Part shown: positions 1-7,633 of the stretch, piece after piece
Layout: every line of letters starts with the position of its first letter
Numbering within the stretch: the stretch's first letter is position 1
Origin: Acidobacteriota bacterium
GTDB taxonomy: Bacteria > Acidobacteriota > Polarisedimenticolia > Polarisedimenticolales > Polarisedimenticolaceae
Direction: 5' to 3'
Length of the DNA: 15,369 nt
Assembly (NCBI GenBank): GCA_011773795.1
Contig: WVWW01000254.1
Coordinates: 5,427 to 20,795 of the forward strand
Program-made: the position numbers and the translations under genes
The notes under the pieces: generated by a model
What the model saw: only the letters and a program-made list of their open reading frames with translations
Told to the model about the DNA's origin: nothing
The model's database searches: none

Positions 1-1176
1 CTTGTTGCCGGCGGGAGAGACGTGGACCCAGCGCAACATGTGCGTGTCGAACGTCTCCGGCGCGACCTCGACGGGGTAGCGCAGCGCCTCGATCATCTTG
101 TGCTTTTGCTCGACGTGGAACGGGATCGGCGTGACCTCGCGCGACTCGATGTCGATGCGCTGGATCTTGCCTGCGGCCCAGAAGACGATCGACCTGCAGT
201 CCGGTGTCCAGGCCATCGTCGGGTAGACGCCGTGAATCGCCCAGGTCTCCTGCATGTCGCGTTCGAGGCCATCGAAGATCGCGGTGTTCTTGCCGCTCTC
301 CATGTCGTGCAGGAACAGCGTGGACTGGAAACGCACGCGCCGCACGAACGCCATCCACTTCCCGTCGGGAGACGGCGTGGGGCGGATCGCGCCGCCGGCG
401 CCGCTGATGAACGTCTCGTTGTCGCCTGTCTCACGATCGATGCGATGGATCGTGTAGATCTGGGTGTTGGAGTCCTTGCTGTACTGGAAGGTGTCGCCGG
501 GGGTGCTGTCGCGGCTGTAGTAGACGTAGCGGCCGTCGGGCGAGAAGGCCGGCTCTCCGAGATCCTTCTGATCGTTGGGGCGCTTGTTGAGCTGCAGCCC
601 GCCGCCGCCGCTGCGGTGGTAGAGCCAGATCTCGCCCGCACCGAGCGAACGGCGCGACGTGAAATGCTTACGCGCGGCGATGAACTGCCCGTCGGGACTC
701 CAGACCGGCGAGTTCAACAGCCGGAAATCCTCCTCGCTCACCGCGGACGGGTTGCTCCCGTCGCGATCCATGACCCAGATGTTGTCGCCGCCGCCACGGT
801 CGCTCGTGAACGCGATCGACTTGCCGTCCGGGCTGTAGCGCGGCTGCATGTCCCAGGGGAAGCCTGAGGTCAATGCCTTGGCCTCACCACCTGCGATCGG
901 GATCGTGTACAGGTCGCCGAGCAGGTCGAAGACGATCTCCTCGCCGTCGGGGCTGACGTCGAGGCTCATCCAGGTCCCCTCGTCGGTGTCGATCTCGACC
1001 TCGTAGTACTCGCCGGGAGGGTTGGCGACGTCCCACTTGTCTTCCTTCTTCTCGCCGTTCTCCTCGTCCTTGGCCGCGTTCTTCTTGGCGGCGTGGATTG
1101 CATCGAACGGCGCGATCGCAAACATCAGGACGGCGACAAGCAGGGCGAACCAGGGATACGAGGGTCGGGGTTGCAT
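1..1176 (-). CDS. Exported PD40/TolB-like beta-propeller protein, probable N-terminal part of an amidohydrolase (3' end outside window)
   Basis: The visible 392 codons run open through the left edge, so the C-terminus is missing. Residues 1-29 look like a signal peptide: a hydrophobic core (FALLVAVLMFAIA, 10-22) then an AHA-like cleavage site (HAA, 28-30). A Lys/Glu-rich linker (31-47) follows. From about residue 50 there are propeller blades marked by SPDG motifs at 75, 115, 160, 212 and 269, plus a degenerate TPDC at 324; these are typical of PD40/TolB and DPP-IV-type propellers. Known proteins with this propeller pattern (a WD.ANPPGE entry, then DTDEGTWMSLDVSPDG) often carry a C-terminal metal-dependent amidohydrolase domain, so an exported amidohydrolase or peptidase is likely. 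That domain is not visible here, so the enzymatic call is inference. The start at 1176 is supported by GGTAGGAGA upstream, which overlaps the stop codon of the aldo/keto reductase gene. This is the last visible gene of a four-gene minus-strand unit. Confidence 0.85.
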   Translation of the reverse strand, partial: MQPRPSYPWFALLVAVLMFAIAPFDAIHAAKKNAAKDEENGEKKEDKWDVANPPGEYYEVEIDTDEGTWMSLDVSPDGEEIVFDLLGDLYTIPIAGGEAKALTSGFPWDMQPRYSPDGKSIAFTSDRGGGDNIWVMDRDGSNPSAVSEEDFRLLNSPVWSPDGQFIAARKHFTSRRSLGAGEIWLYHRSGGGGLQLNKRPNDQKDLGEPAFSPDGRYVYYSRDSTPGDTFQYSKDSNTQIYTIHRIDRETGDNETFISGAGGAIRPTPSPDGKWMAFVRRVRFQSTLFLHDMESGKNTAIFDGLERDMQETWAIHGVYPTMAWTPDCRSIVFWAAGKIQRIDIESREVTPIPFHVEQKHKMIEALRYPVEVAPETFDTHMLRWVHVSPAGNK

Positions 1177-1184
1177 CACGTCTC

Positions 1185-2174
1185 CTACCACTGTTGCGGC
1201 AGCTCGGGCTTGTTGTCGAGGATCGTCTCGATCCGTTGCATGACTTCGTCGTCCAGTTTCCCGACCACGTCGAGCGCAGCGAGGTTTTCGTCAAGCTGCT
1301 CGACGCGGCTGGCGCCGAGGATCACCGTCGAGACGCGGGGGTTCTTCAAACACCACGCGATGGCCATCTGCGCCATGCTGCAGCCGAGATCGTCGGCGAC
1401 CGGCTTGAGCGCCGTCGTCATCGCGATCTGCTTGCGGCCCTCGGGGGACTCCATCCGTTCGCGCAACCAGTCGTAGTCGGGTAGCGACATCCGCGATCCG
1501 TCCGGGATCCCGTCGGCGTACTTGTTGGTCAGGATCCCCGAGGCCAGCGGCGACCAGATCGTCGTGCCCAGCCCGACCTCCTCGTACAGCCGGTGGTACT
1601 CGCGCTCGACGCGGTCGCGGTGCAGCATGTTGTACTGCGGCTGCTCCATCGTCGGCGGCGTCAGGCCGTACTGCCGCGCGAGCCCGTGCGCCTCCTGGAT
1701 CTGCTGCGCGCTCCACTCCGACGTGCCCCAGTAGAGCACCTTGCCCTGGCGGATCAGGTCGTCCATGGCGCGCACCGTCTCCTCGATCGGGGTCTCCAGG
1801 TCGGGCCGGTGGCAGAAGAACAGGTCGAGGTAGTCGACCTGCAGCCGGCGCAGGGCGGCGTGACAGGCGTCGTGGATGTGCTTGCGGTGCAGGCCGCGCT
1901 GCGTCGGCAGGTCGCCGCCCCAGTAGACCTTGCTCGACACGCAGTAGGTGTCGCGCCCCCAGCCGGATCGCGCGAGCACCTCGCCCATGATCCGTTCCGA
2001 TTCGCCGGCCGCGTAGACCTCCGCGTTGTCGAAGAAGTTGATCCCGGCGTCGTAGGCGGCGCCCATGATCCTGTCGGCCGCCTCGGTGTCGACCTGAAAC
2101 GAAAAAGTCACCCAGCTGCCGAACGACAGCGCGCTCACTTTGAGGCCTGCACGGCCCAGACGCCGGTACTCCAT
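1185..2174 (-). CDS. Aldo/keto reductase, voltage-gated K+ channel beta-subunit-like
   Basis: A 329-residue NAD(P)H-dependent oxidoreductase of the (beta/alpha)8 AKR superfamily, complete and of normal length. The catalytic tetrad is present: D49 and Y54 (DNAEVY), K82 (SSKVYWGG) and H122 (FFCHRPD). Other family signatures are GRAGLKVSALSFGSW near the N-terminus, YWGTSEWSAQQI in mid-protein, the cofactor-loop motif IWSPLASGILTNKY and the C-terminal GASRVEQLDENLAAL. These place it with the Kv-beta / YghZ-like group rather than classical aldose reductases. There is no signal peptide, so it is cytoplasmic. The ATG at 2174 is preceded by GAGGAG about 10 nt upstream. It lies 35 nt downstream of the penicillin-acylase gene and 8 nt before the propeller gene, whose ribosome-binding site overlaps this gene's TAG stop. 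The physiological carbonyl substrate is unknown. Confidence 0.93.
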   Translation of the reverse strand: MEYRRLGRAGLKVSALSFGSWVTFSFQVDTEAADRIMGAAYDAGINFFDNAEVYAAGESERIMGEVLARSGWGRDTYCVSSKVYWGGDLPTQRGLHRKHIHDACHAALRRLQVDYLDLFFCHRPDLETPIEETVRAMDDLIRQGKVLYWGTSEWSAQQIQEAHGLARQYGLTPPTMEQPQYNMLHRDRVEREYHRLYEEVGLGTTIWSPLASGILTNKYADGIPDGSRMSLPDYDWLRERMESPEGRKQIAMTTALKPVADDLGCSMAQMAIAWCLKNPRVSTVILGASRVEQLDENLAALDVVGKLDDEVMQRIETILDNKPELPQQW

Positions 2175-2209
2175 GGAACCCGCTCCTCGTTGGTGAGCGG
2201 CGATTCTAG

Positions 2210-4606
2210 TCAGCGAGCGGGCCGGAGGACAAGCGTGTGGCGGGTCTCGCCGGGGAGGAAGGGTGCGGCCGCGCCGTCCGCCCAGGCCCGGTGCCCCGCG
2301 TCGTAGAACGGCGAGAACGGATGGCCGCTCTGGCCACCCGGCATGTGAAACAACCCGTCGGACTCACGCCCCGGCGAGACGACGGATCTTTCCGAGGCGC
2401 CGAAGACACGACCCTGGACGCGCGGCATTCGACTGTCTCCGGGCAGCTGTTCGATGGGCAGGTCGAAATGACGCCGGACGAAACCCGGAAGCGACCGGCT
2501 CATCGGATGGGTCATCGCGAACCGGTTGCGATCACCCCAGGTGTACCCGTCCAGCGAATCGGTGGGCTCTTGCATGAATTGCATGACCAGGTCGTCCACC
2601 GCGGCGACCAGCAGCCCGGCCCAGTCGGCGTAGGAAGGCTCGAGCAGATGCTCCGGTCGTTCCTCGAGGATGCGCCACAGCGGCCCCTCGAAGCGCCGGT
2701 AGAAGAAGTAGTCGAACTCGGGGTCGGCGGTGCGACACGGCGCGGTCAACGGTTCGAAGACCCGGGTGGCGACGTACTGTCGCCACGCTCGCACCATGCG
2801 ATAGGCGACCGAATCGATCGAGGCGCGACCGGTCCAGGTGGTTTCGATCTGGCGTAGAAGCTCATCATGCCGGGGCGCCGTTCGACGCACGTTCTGTTCG
2901 CGCAGCACATTCAGCAAAAGGTCCCTCCAGCGCTCGAGGAACAACGCGCGGTCGTCGAGCTGCAAGTCCAGCATGTCCTGCGCCGTGGCGGACTCGATCG
3001 CGAGCAGGCTGTCGCGGATCTGTTTCGCGCGGGCGCCCAGCGCGTAGCCGCCGTCGCCGATTCGATCGCGTTCCACGCCGTCCATCGTGCGGTTGTTGGC
3101 GGTCCAGATCACGCCCGACGGTGGATCGCGGAGTTGCGGAACATCGGCTGGCGCGAGGCGTCCCCTCCAACCGCGCATTCCATCGGACCACGAGACGGGG
3201 AAGCGACCGTCGAAGCCGAAGCGGTCGGGAAGCGGACCGACGACGGTCCAGCCGATGCGTCCGCCGGCGTCCGCAGCGACGATGTTCTGCGCCGGGATTC
3301 CCGTCCGGTGTGCGACAGCGAAGATCTCGTCGAGAGTCGTCGACTTTGCCAGCGCCATGAACGCCAGATTCACACTCCCGGTGTCGTGACCGACCCAGCG
3401 CACCGCGCGACGTGTCCCGCGGTGATCCTCGTCGACGACCGGGCCCCAGATCGTCTCCTCGACGGTCACGGTCACGTCGTCGCCGCCCTTGACCTCGATC
3501 GTCTCCTCGAAAACCTCGAGATCGGCCTCGCCATCGGGAGTCCGGTAACGCGTGTCGGAGCCGTCGACGAACTCCAACTCGACCAGGTCGCTCAGGTCTC
3601 CGGTCAGGTTCGTGAAGGCCCAGGCGATCGAAGGCGTGCTGCCGACGACGACGCCGAAAACCCCGGGAAGCGTGACCCCCGTGGCACGCCGGGCAACGCC
3701 GGCGTCCGTCCAGTGAAGCGAGGCGCGGTACCAAATGCCCGGCATGCCCAGCGTGAGGTGCATGTCGTTGGCGACGAGCGCTCCACCGTCCGCCGTGCGA
3801 TGACCCGCGACGGCCCAGTTGTTGCTGCCGGCCGGCTGCGGCTCCTCGACCGACGGCTCGCCGGTGCGTGGCCGTGCCTCCGGTGGGGCCGAGTCAGCCG
3901 AGCGCAGGTCCCAGACGTCGGGGCCTGGAACCGGAGGCGTCTCGTAGGCGTCACCGACCAGCGGGGCGTCCCATTCGGACCCGCGCGGCAACAGGAACTC
4001 GACCACCTGCCCCGGCAGCGTGTCGCGCATGATCCCGCGCGCCGAGTCGCGGCTGCCGTTTTCGTCCTGCAGCCGGAGGTACATCGTGTAGACGGCGAGC
4101 ACCGAGTCGGAGGGACGCCACGGCTCCGGCCGGTCGCGTAGCAGGACGTACTCGAGCGGACGCCCGATGCGTTCCAGCCCGGCGTTGACACCCTCTGCGT
4201 AAGCGGTCAATTCTCGACGCGAGTCCTCGCCGGCGGCTGCGACGATGGCCTCCGCGCGCGCGCGCAGGCGATGCAGACGCACCGCCCGATCGGCACCGAT
4301 CGCGGCGGGTCCGAGCAGCGCCGACAGCTCGCCGGCCGCCCGACGGCGCAGCAGGTCCATCTGGAAGAACCGCTCCTGACCGTGCAGGAAGCCGAGCGCA
4401 CGGATCGCATCCGTCGCGCTGCCGGCGAGGATCCGCGGCACCCCGAGATCGTCGCGTTCGATCGTGACCGCGGTCGTCAGCCCGGCGAGCTCGACTGCTC
4501 CATCGAGTTGCGCGAGCGAGCCCCGGACGGTTGAGCGCAGCCACAGCAGTCCGGCGAGGATCACGAGGATCAGGAGCAGCGCGGCGATCTTGAGGGCTCG
4601 TCGCAC
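2210..4606 (-). CDS. Penicillin acylase family Ntn hydrolase, membrane-anchored
   Basis: A 798-residue member of the penicillin amidase (S45) family of N-terminal-nucleophile amide hydrolases. These precursors autocleave to expose a catalytic Ser and hydrolyse N-acyl amides such as beta-lactam side chains, acyl-homoserine lactones or N-acyl amino acids. The diagnostic G-SNNW site is at 260-264, with predicted nucleophile S261. FTNLTGDLSDL (331-341), NIVAADAGGRIGW (441-453) and TANN (502-505, the oxyanion-hole Asn region) follow. The C-terminal GQSGHPFSPFYDAG (from 758) is also family-typical. Residues 5-23 form one hydrophobic segment after MRRALK, so it is probably anchored with the enzyme outside the cytoplasmic membrane. 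The start codon is GTG (4606-4604). Its Shine-Dalgarno GAGGAG is formed by the last two Glu codons of the upstream oxidoreductase gene, with only 3 nt between stop and start. The substrate cannot be inferred from sequence; antibiotic hydrolysis should not be assumed. Confidence 0.93.
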   Translation of the reverse strand: MRRALKIAALLLILVILAGLLWLRSTVRGSLAQLDGAVELAGLTTAVTIERDDLGVPRILAGSATDAIRALGFLHGQERFFQMDLLRRRAAGELSALLGPAAIGADRAVRLHRLRARAEAIVAAAGEDSRRELTAYAEGVNAGLERIGRPLEYVLLRDRPEPWRPSDSVLAVYTMYLRLQDENGSRDSARGIMRDTLPGQVVEFLLPRGSEWDAPLVGDAYETPPVPGPDVWDLRSADSAPPEARPRTGEPSVEEPQPAGSNNWAVAGHRTADGGALVANDMHLTLGMPGIWYRASLHWTDAGVARRATGVTLPGVFGVVVGSTPSIAWAFTNLTGDLSDLVELEFVDGSDTRYRTPDGEADLEVFEETIEVKGGDDVTVTVEETIWGPVVDEDHRGTRRAVRWVGHDTGSVNLAFMALAKSTTLDEIFAVAHRTGIPAQNIVAADAGGRIGWTVVGPLPDRFGFDGRFPVSWSDGMRGWRGRLAPADVPQLRDPPSGVIWTANNRTMDGVERDRIGDGGYALGARAKQIRDSLLAIESATAQDMLDLQLDDRALFLERWRDLLLNVLREQNVRRTAPRHDELLRQIETTWTGRASIDSVAYRMVRAWRQYVATRVFEPLTAPCRTADPEFDYFFYRRFEGPLWRILEERPEHLLEPSYADWAGLLVAAVDDLVMQFMQEPTDSLDGYTWGDRNRFAMTHPMSRSLPGFVRRHFDLPIEQLPGDSRMPRVQGRVFGASERSVVSPGRESDGLFHMPGGQSGHPFSPFYDAGHRAWADGAAAPFLPGETRHTLVLRPAR

Positions 4607-4609
4607 GGA

Positions 4610-5620
4610 TTACTCCTCGATGCTCAGGCAGACCTTGCCGAACTGCTGTCCCGCCGCGAGGTAGTCGAGCGCGGCCCCGGCCTCGGTCCAGGCGAATGTC
4701 CGATCGACGATCGGCCGCAGCTTCTTGTTCTCGATCAGATCGTTGAGCGCCTCGAAGCTACAGCGATCGCCGACGAGCAGGCCCTGCAAACGGACCTGCT
4801 GCATGAAAAGCGGAATCAGATTCAGCTCCACGCTACCACCGCCGAGGTTGCCCACCTGGCAGATGCGCCCGCCGAGACCGACCGCCGCGAGCGACTGCGG
4901 CAACGTGGCGCCCCCTCCGACGTCCACGACGAGATCGACGCCCCCGCTGCGCTTGCGAATCTCCCGGCCCCATTCGGGCACCGTCTTGTAGTTCACGCCG
5001 TCGACCGCGCCGAGCTCGCGCATCCGGGCCAGGCACTCGTCGCGACTCGAGATGGCCCAGACCTCCGCGCCCATCGCCCGGGCGAGCTGCAGGGCGAAGA
5101 TCGAAACCCCACCGGAACCCTGGACCAGCACGCGGTCGCCCTCGGCGAGCTCCCCGTGGACCACGAGGGCGTTCCAGGCCGTCACTGCGGCGCAAGGGAG
5201 GCAGGCCGCCTCGACGTCATCGAGATGCGCCGGAGTCCGCACGACGCTGTCGGCGTCGACCACCATTCGCCGGGTCAGCACGCCGTCGAGCGGGCCGCCG
5301 AGTGTCGTCCGCAGCTTTTCTCGGTCGGGTTTCCCCTCGATCCAGCGCGGCGCGAAGATCGGCAGCACGCGATCTCGCGGGGCGAATCCCGTCACACCGC
5401 CGCCGCACTCCAACACCTCGCCGGAGCCGTCGGAGCAGGGGATCAGGGGCAACGGCTGCTTCGGGTTGTACCTGCCCGTGACCATCAGCCAGTCCCGATA
5501 GTTGAGGGACGCCGCGTTCATCTTCAGTAGAAGCTGGCCGTCGCCGGGCTCCGGCTCCGGCCGATCCGCCAGCCGCAACCGGTCCGTGCCGAAAGATTCC
5601 GAGATCTCGATCACTTTCAT
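4610..5620 (-). CDS. Zinc-independent MDR-family NAD(P)-dependent alcohol dehydrogenase / quinone oxidoreductase-like protein
   Basis: A 336-residue medium-chain dehydrogenase/reductase. The N-terminal GroES-like substrate domain has the NYRDWL motif at 40-45, where zinc-dependent alcohol dehydrogenases carry the catalytic-zinc Cys. The four-Cys structural-zinc lobe is also absent, so it resembles the zinc-independent quinone-oxidoreductase side of the family. The Rossmann dinucleotide-binding motif is QGSGGVSIFALQLA (167-180), followed by RAMGAEVWAISS and the VDVGGGATL turn. No signal peptide is seen, so it is cytoplasmic. It is the first gene of the minus-strand unit; ATG 5620 has a GGAG about 8 nt upstream and a stronger AAAGGAG further back. 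Its last codons supply the ribosome-binding site of the acylase gene. It may oxidise or reduce a product released by the co-transcribed hydrolases, but this is contextual inference. Confidence 0.9.
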   Translation of the reverse strand: MKVIEISESFGTDRLRLADRPEPEPGDGQLLLKMNAASLNYRDWLMVTGRYNPKQPLPLIPCSDGSGEVLECGGGVTGFAPRDRVLPIFAPRWIEGKPDREKLRTTLGGPLDGVLTRRMVVDADSVVRTPAHLDDVEAACLPCAAVTAWNALVVHGELAEGDRVLVQGSGGVSIFALQLARAMGAEVWAISSRDECLARMRELGAVDGVNYKTVPEWGREIRKRSGGVDLVVDVGGGATLPQSLAAVGLGGRICQVGNLGGGSVELNLIPLFMQQVRLQGLLVGDRCSFEALNDLIENKKLRPIVDRTFAWTEAGAALDYLAAGQQFGKVCLSIEE

Positions 5621-5667
5621 CCGAAACTCCGCTCCTTTTGTGCAGCTTCAAAAAGTTCCCGATTTCC

Positions 5668-5695
5668 TTGACCCCGCGACGCCCGGATCTAGGTT
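5668..5695 (+). promoter_or_regulatory. Candidate sigma70-type promoter for the DUF4388 gene
   Basis: In the 103-nt divergent gap between the MDR dehydrogenase and DUF4388 genes, a TTGACC box (5668-5673) and a weak TAGGTT box (5690-5695) are separated by 16 nt. Initiation near 5702 would give a leader of about 20 nt that includes the GGGGAG ribosome-binding site at 5711-5716. The -10 box matches only half of the consensus, so this is a guess. Confidence 0.3.
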
Positions 5696-5723
5696 TTTAG
5701 AAGAAACCAAGGGGAGCTGCCCG

Positions 5724-7022
5724 ATGTCGATTCAAGGCAACCTGAACACGATGAAACTGGCGGACCTGCTGCGCTGGGCCGTCGAGAACAACGAGACCGG
5801 CGTGCTCGCGATCGAGCGAAACAAGGTCTGCAAGCGCATTGCCTTCCGCGAAGGCCGCATCACGGGTTGCTCCTCCGACGATCCGCCGTCCCGCATCGGC
5901 CAGTTCCTGCTGGCCCGCGGCAAGATTACCAGGGAGGAGCTGGCAAAGGCGCTCGACGTTCAAAAAGAGACCGAGACGAACCTGGGCGAGATCCTCCAGG
6001 ACATGGGCGTGATCGAGGCCGAGGAGTTCGCCTTCGAGCTCAGCGCCAAGGCGGAAGAAAACATCTTGAGCTTGTTCGACTGGAACGACGCCGTCTTTCG
6101 CTTCAAGCAAAACGAACCCGAAGATCCTTGGATGCTCGACGTTCAGCTGACCGTCGAGGAGATCATCGAGCGTGGCGCCGAGCGCATCGAGCAAGTCGTG
6201 GCGATCCGCCGCATGTTCGTCAGCTCGGGCGTCGTCCTCGAACGCGGCGACGTCGAGTTTCCTCCGGAAATCATGAACAACGGGCTGGCCCGAGGAATCC
6301 TGGGCACGATCGACGGCGAGCGAACGATCGGTGAGGTCCTGTACCACACCCACGCCTCCGATTTTCTGGTCCTCAAGTTTCTGGTCTCGGCCGTGCATTC
6401 CGGCTTCGTCACGATCGTCGGCATCCGTGAGCCGAACGGCGAGTCGTCGACGCTGCTCGACACGATGGCCACGGTAGGTTCCGCACCCGAGGAGTCGGCG
6501 GCCGAGCCAGTGCCGGATCCGGTCGAAAAACCGTCCACCGATCCCGCCACCGAGACGTCCGTGCCGCAACCGATGGCCCCGCGACCGCCCGCGACGTTCG
6601 AGGAACGTCTCGAGCTGGCCCAACACCTGCTGGCACAGGACGATGTCGAGGCCGCCCTCGAGGTCCTCGACGGGTGTTACGACGAGCGGCCGGGTGACGA
6701 GTTCCTCGGACACCTGATCCAGAAGGCCGAAACGGCGTTTCTCACGCACTGCCGTGCGGGCGATCTCAAGAGCACCTTCGTGCCCAACCCGATTGCTTCG
6801 CTCGACGTCACCGCGACGCCTCTCTCGCCTGCGGAGCTGTTTCTCGTCGGCATGATGGGCGAGGGGCACAACATCCAGACCCTGCTCTGGGTCGCGCCGA
6901 TGCGCGAGGTCGACGTCTACCGCGCCCTCGCGCGACTGAACAAGATCGCGGCGATCGAGTTGCGCGACGCGGGCGATGTGGACCTGAAAGGGGAAAAGGC
7001 TCCTGCGGTGGAGTGGGCCTAG
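5724..7022 (+). CDS. DUF4388 domain protein with two winged-helix-like repeats and a TPR-like segment
   Basis: A 432-residue soluble protein. It opens with MSIQGNLNTMKLADLLRW, the hallmark start of DUF4388 (PatA N-terminal-like) domains found in gliding, polarity and signalling proteins; this domain covers about 1-150 and includes GVLAIER and GRITGCSSDD. A second segment (about 185-235, ARGILGTIDGERTIGEVL) and a third (about 365-415, SPAELFLVGMMGEG then YRALARLNK) share the 'x-E/G-hxTIxxLL...hxVhxxLxxLhxxxhI' layout of winged-helix modules that commonly follow DUF4388. Between them lie an acidic Pro-rich linker (about 250-290) and a helical TPR-like stretch (291-340). The in-frame ORF extends upstream to 5502, but ATG 5724 is preferred because GGGGAG sits 7 nt upstream and DUF4388 begins exactly there. 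It is probably a cytoplasmic scaffold or regulator; the partner is unknown. Its TAG stop overlaps the convergent tag gene's stop. Confidence 0.85.
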   Translation: MSIQGNLNTMKLADLLRWAVENNETGVLAIERNKVCKRIAFREGRITGCSSDDPPSRIGQFLLARGKITREELAKALDVQKETETNLGEILQDMGVIEAEEFAFELSAKAEENILSLFDWNDAVFRFKQNEPEDPWMLDVQLTVEEIIERGAERIEQVVAIRRMFVSSGVVLERGDVEFPPEIMNNGLARGILGTIDGERTIGEVLYHTHASDFLVLKFLVSAVHSGFVTIVGIREPNGESSTLLDTMATVGSAPEESAAEPVPDPVEKPSTDPATETSVPQPMAPRPPATFEERLELAQHLLAQDDVEAALEVLDGCYDERPGDEFLGHLIQKAETAFLTHCRAGDLKSTFVPNPIASLDVTATPLSPAELFLVGMMGEGHNIQTLLWVAPMREVDVYRALARLNKIAAIELRDAGDVDLKGEKAPAVEWA

Positions 7023-7582
7023 CTCCCGACCTCCTTGTGGCGCGGGCAGTCGACGAGGTGGTCGTTGACCATCCCGACGGACTGCATGTAGGCGTACACG
7101 ATCGTCGACCCGACGAAGTTCATGCCGCGACGCTTGAGCTCCTTGCTGAGAGAGTCCGATAAGGGTGTGCTGGCGGGTATCTGGTCCGGCCGCCGAAACC
7201 GGTTGACGATCGGCTCGCCGTCGACGAACCCCCACAGGAACTCCGAGAAGCTGCCGAACTCCTGCCGGAGGTCCAGGAATACCCGGGCGTTGCGGATCGC
7301 CGAGTCGATCTTGAGGCGGTTCCGCACGATCCCGGCATCCGCCAGCAGGCGTTCTTTCTTTCGTTTGTCGTAGCGCGCGATTTTGGCCGGGTCGAAGTGT
7401 GAAAACGCCCGGCGATAGTTCTCGCGTTTGCGCAAGATCGTGATCCAGGCCAGCCCGGCCTGGGCGGACTCGAGCAGCAGCATCTCGAACAACTTGGCGT
7501 CGTCGCGGCAGGGAACGCCCCACTCGTGGTCGTGGTAGGCCACGTAGAGCGGATCCTCACCGGCCCACCAGCAGCGCTCCAT
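7019..7582 (-). CDS. tag: DNA-3-methyladenine glycosylase I
   Basis: A 187-residue base-excision-repair enzyme that removes 3-methyladenine from alkylated DNA. It begins MERCWWAGEDPLYVAYHDHEW, matching the start of E. coli Tag. All four zinc-snap ligands of the family appear at the same positions as in E. coli Tag: C4 and H17 near the N-terminus, H175 and C179 in NDHLVDC near the C-terminus. LFEMLLLESAQAGLAWITIL and the KRGMNFVGSTIVYAYMQ segment are also characteristic. The frame stays open upstream for hundreds of codons antisense to the acyl-CoA synthetase gene, but homology to Tag fixes the start at 7582. No Shine-Dalgarno precedes this ATG; a TATTCT box lies exactly 7 nt upstream, suggesting a leaderless transcript. 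The gene converges on the DUF4388 gene with a 4-nt CTAG overlap. It is divergent from the acyl-CoA synthetase gene, 51 nt away. Confidence 0.96.
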   Translation of the reverse strand: MERCWWAGEDPLYVAYHDHEWGVPCRDDAKLFEMLLLESAQAGLAWITILRKRENYRRAFSHFDPAKIARYDKRKKERLLADAGIVRNRLKIDSAIRNARVFLDLRQEFGSFSEFLWGFVDGEPIVNRFRRPDQIPASTPLSDSLSKELKRRGMNFVGSTIVYAYMQSVGMVNDHLVDCPRHKEVGS

Positions 7583-7589
7583 GGCGCCC

Positions 7590-7595
7590 AGAATA
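7590..7595 (-). promoter_or_regulatory. Candidate -10 box for leaderless tag transcript
   Basis: Read on the minus strand, TATTCT is followed by the 7-nt spacer GGGCGCC and then the tag ATG. This matches the TANNNT-to-start-codon distance of leaderless bacterial genes, where transcription starts at the A of ATG. No Shine-Dalgarno lies between. I see no clear -35 box. Confidence 0.4.
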
Positions 7596-7633
7596 GCGAA
7601 AATCGTTGTAGGATGCGGCGCACCGAGGGACCG

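Noticed and set aside
2867..4141. Plus-strand open frame of 424 codons opposite the penicillin acylase gene
   Set aside because: The acylase catalytic motifs lie on the minus strand through this stretch. The plus-strand translation has shadow-like composition and no recognisable fold.
2210..4606. Naming the acylase as a penicillin or antibiotic-resistance enzyme
   Set aside because: The S45 family has diverse N-acyl substrates and the sequence alone does not show which one; no beta-lactam-related gene is nearby.
5697..7523. Minus-strand open frame of 608 codons
   Set aside because: It overlaps the DUF4388 gene and part of tag, is rich in Arg, Asp, Val and Leu, and shows no recognisable motif. 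Long antisense frames are expected at this GC content.
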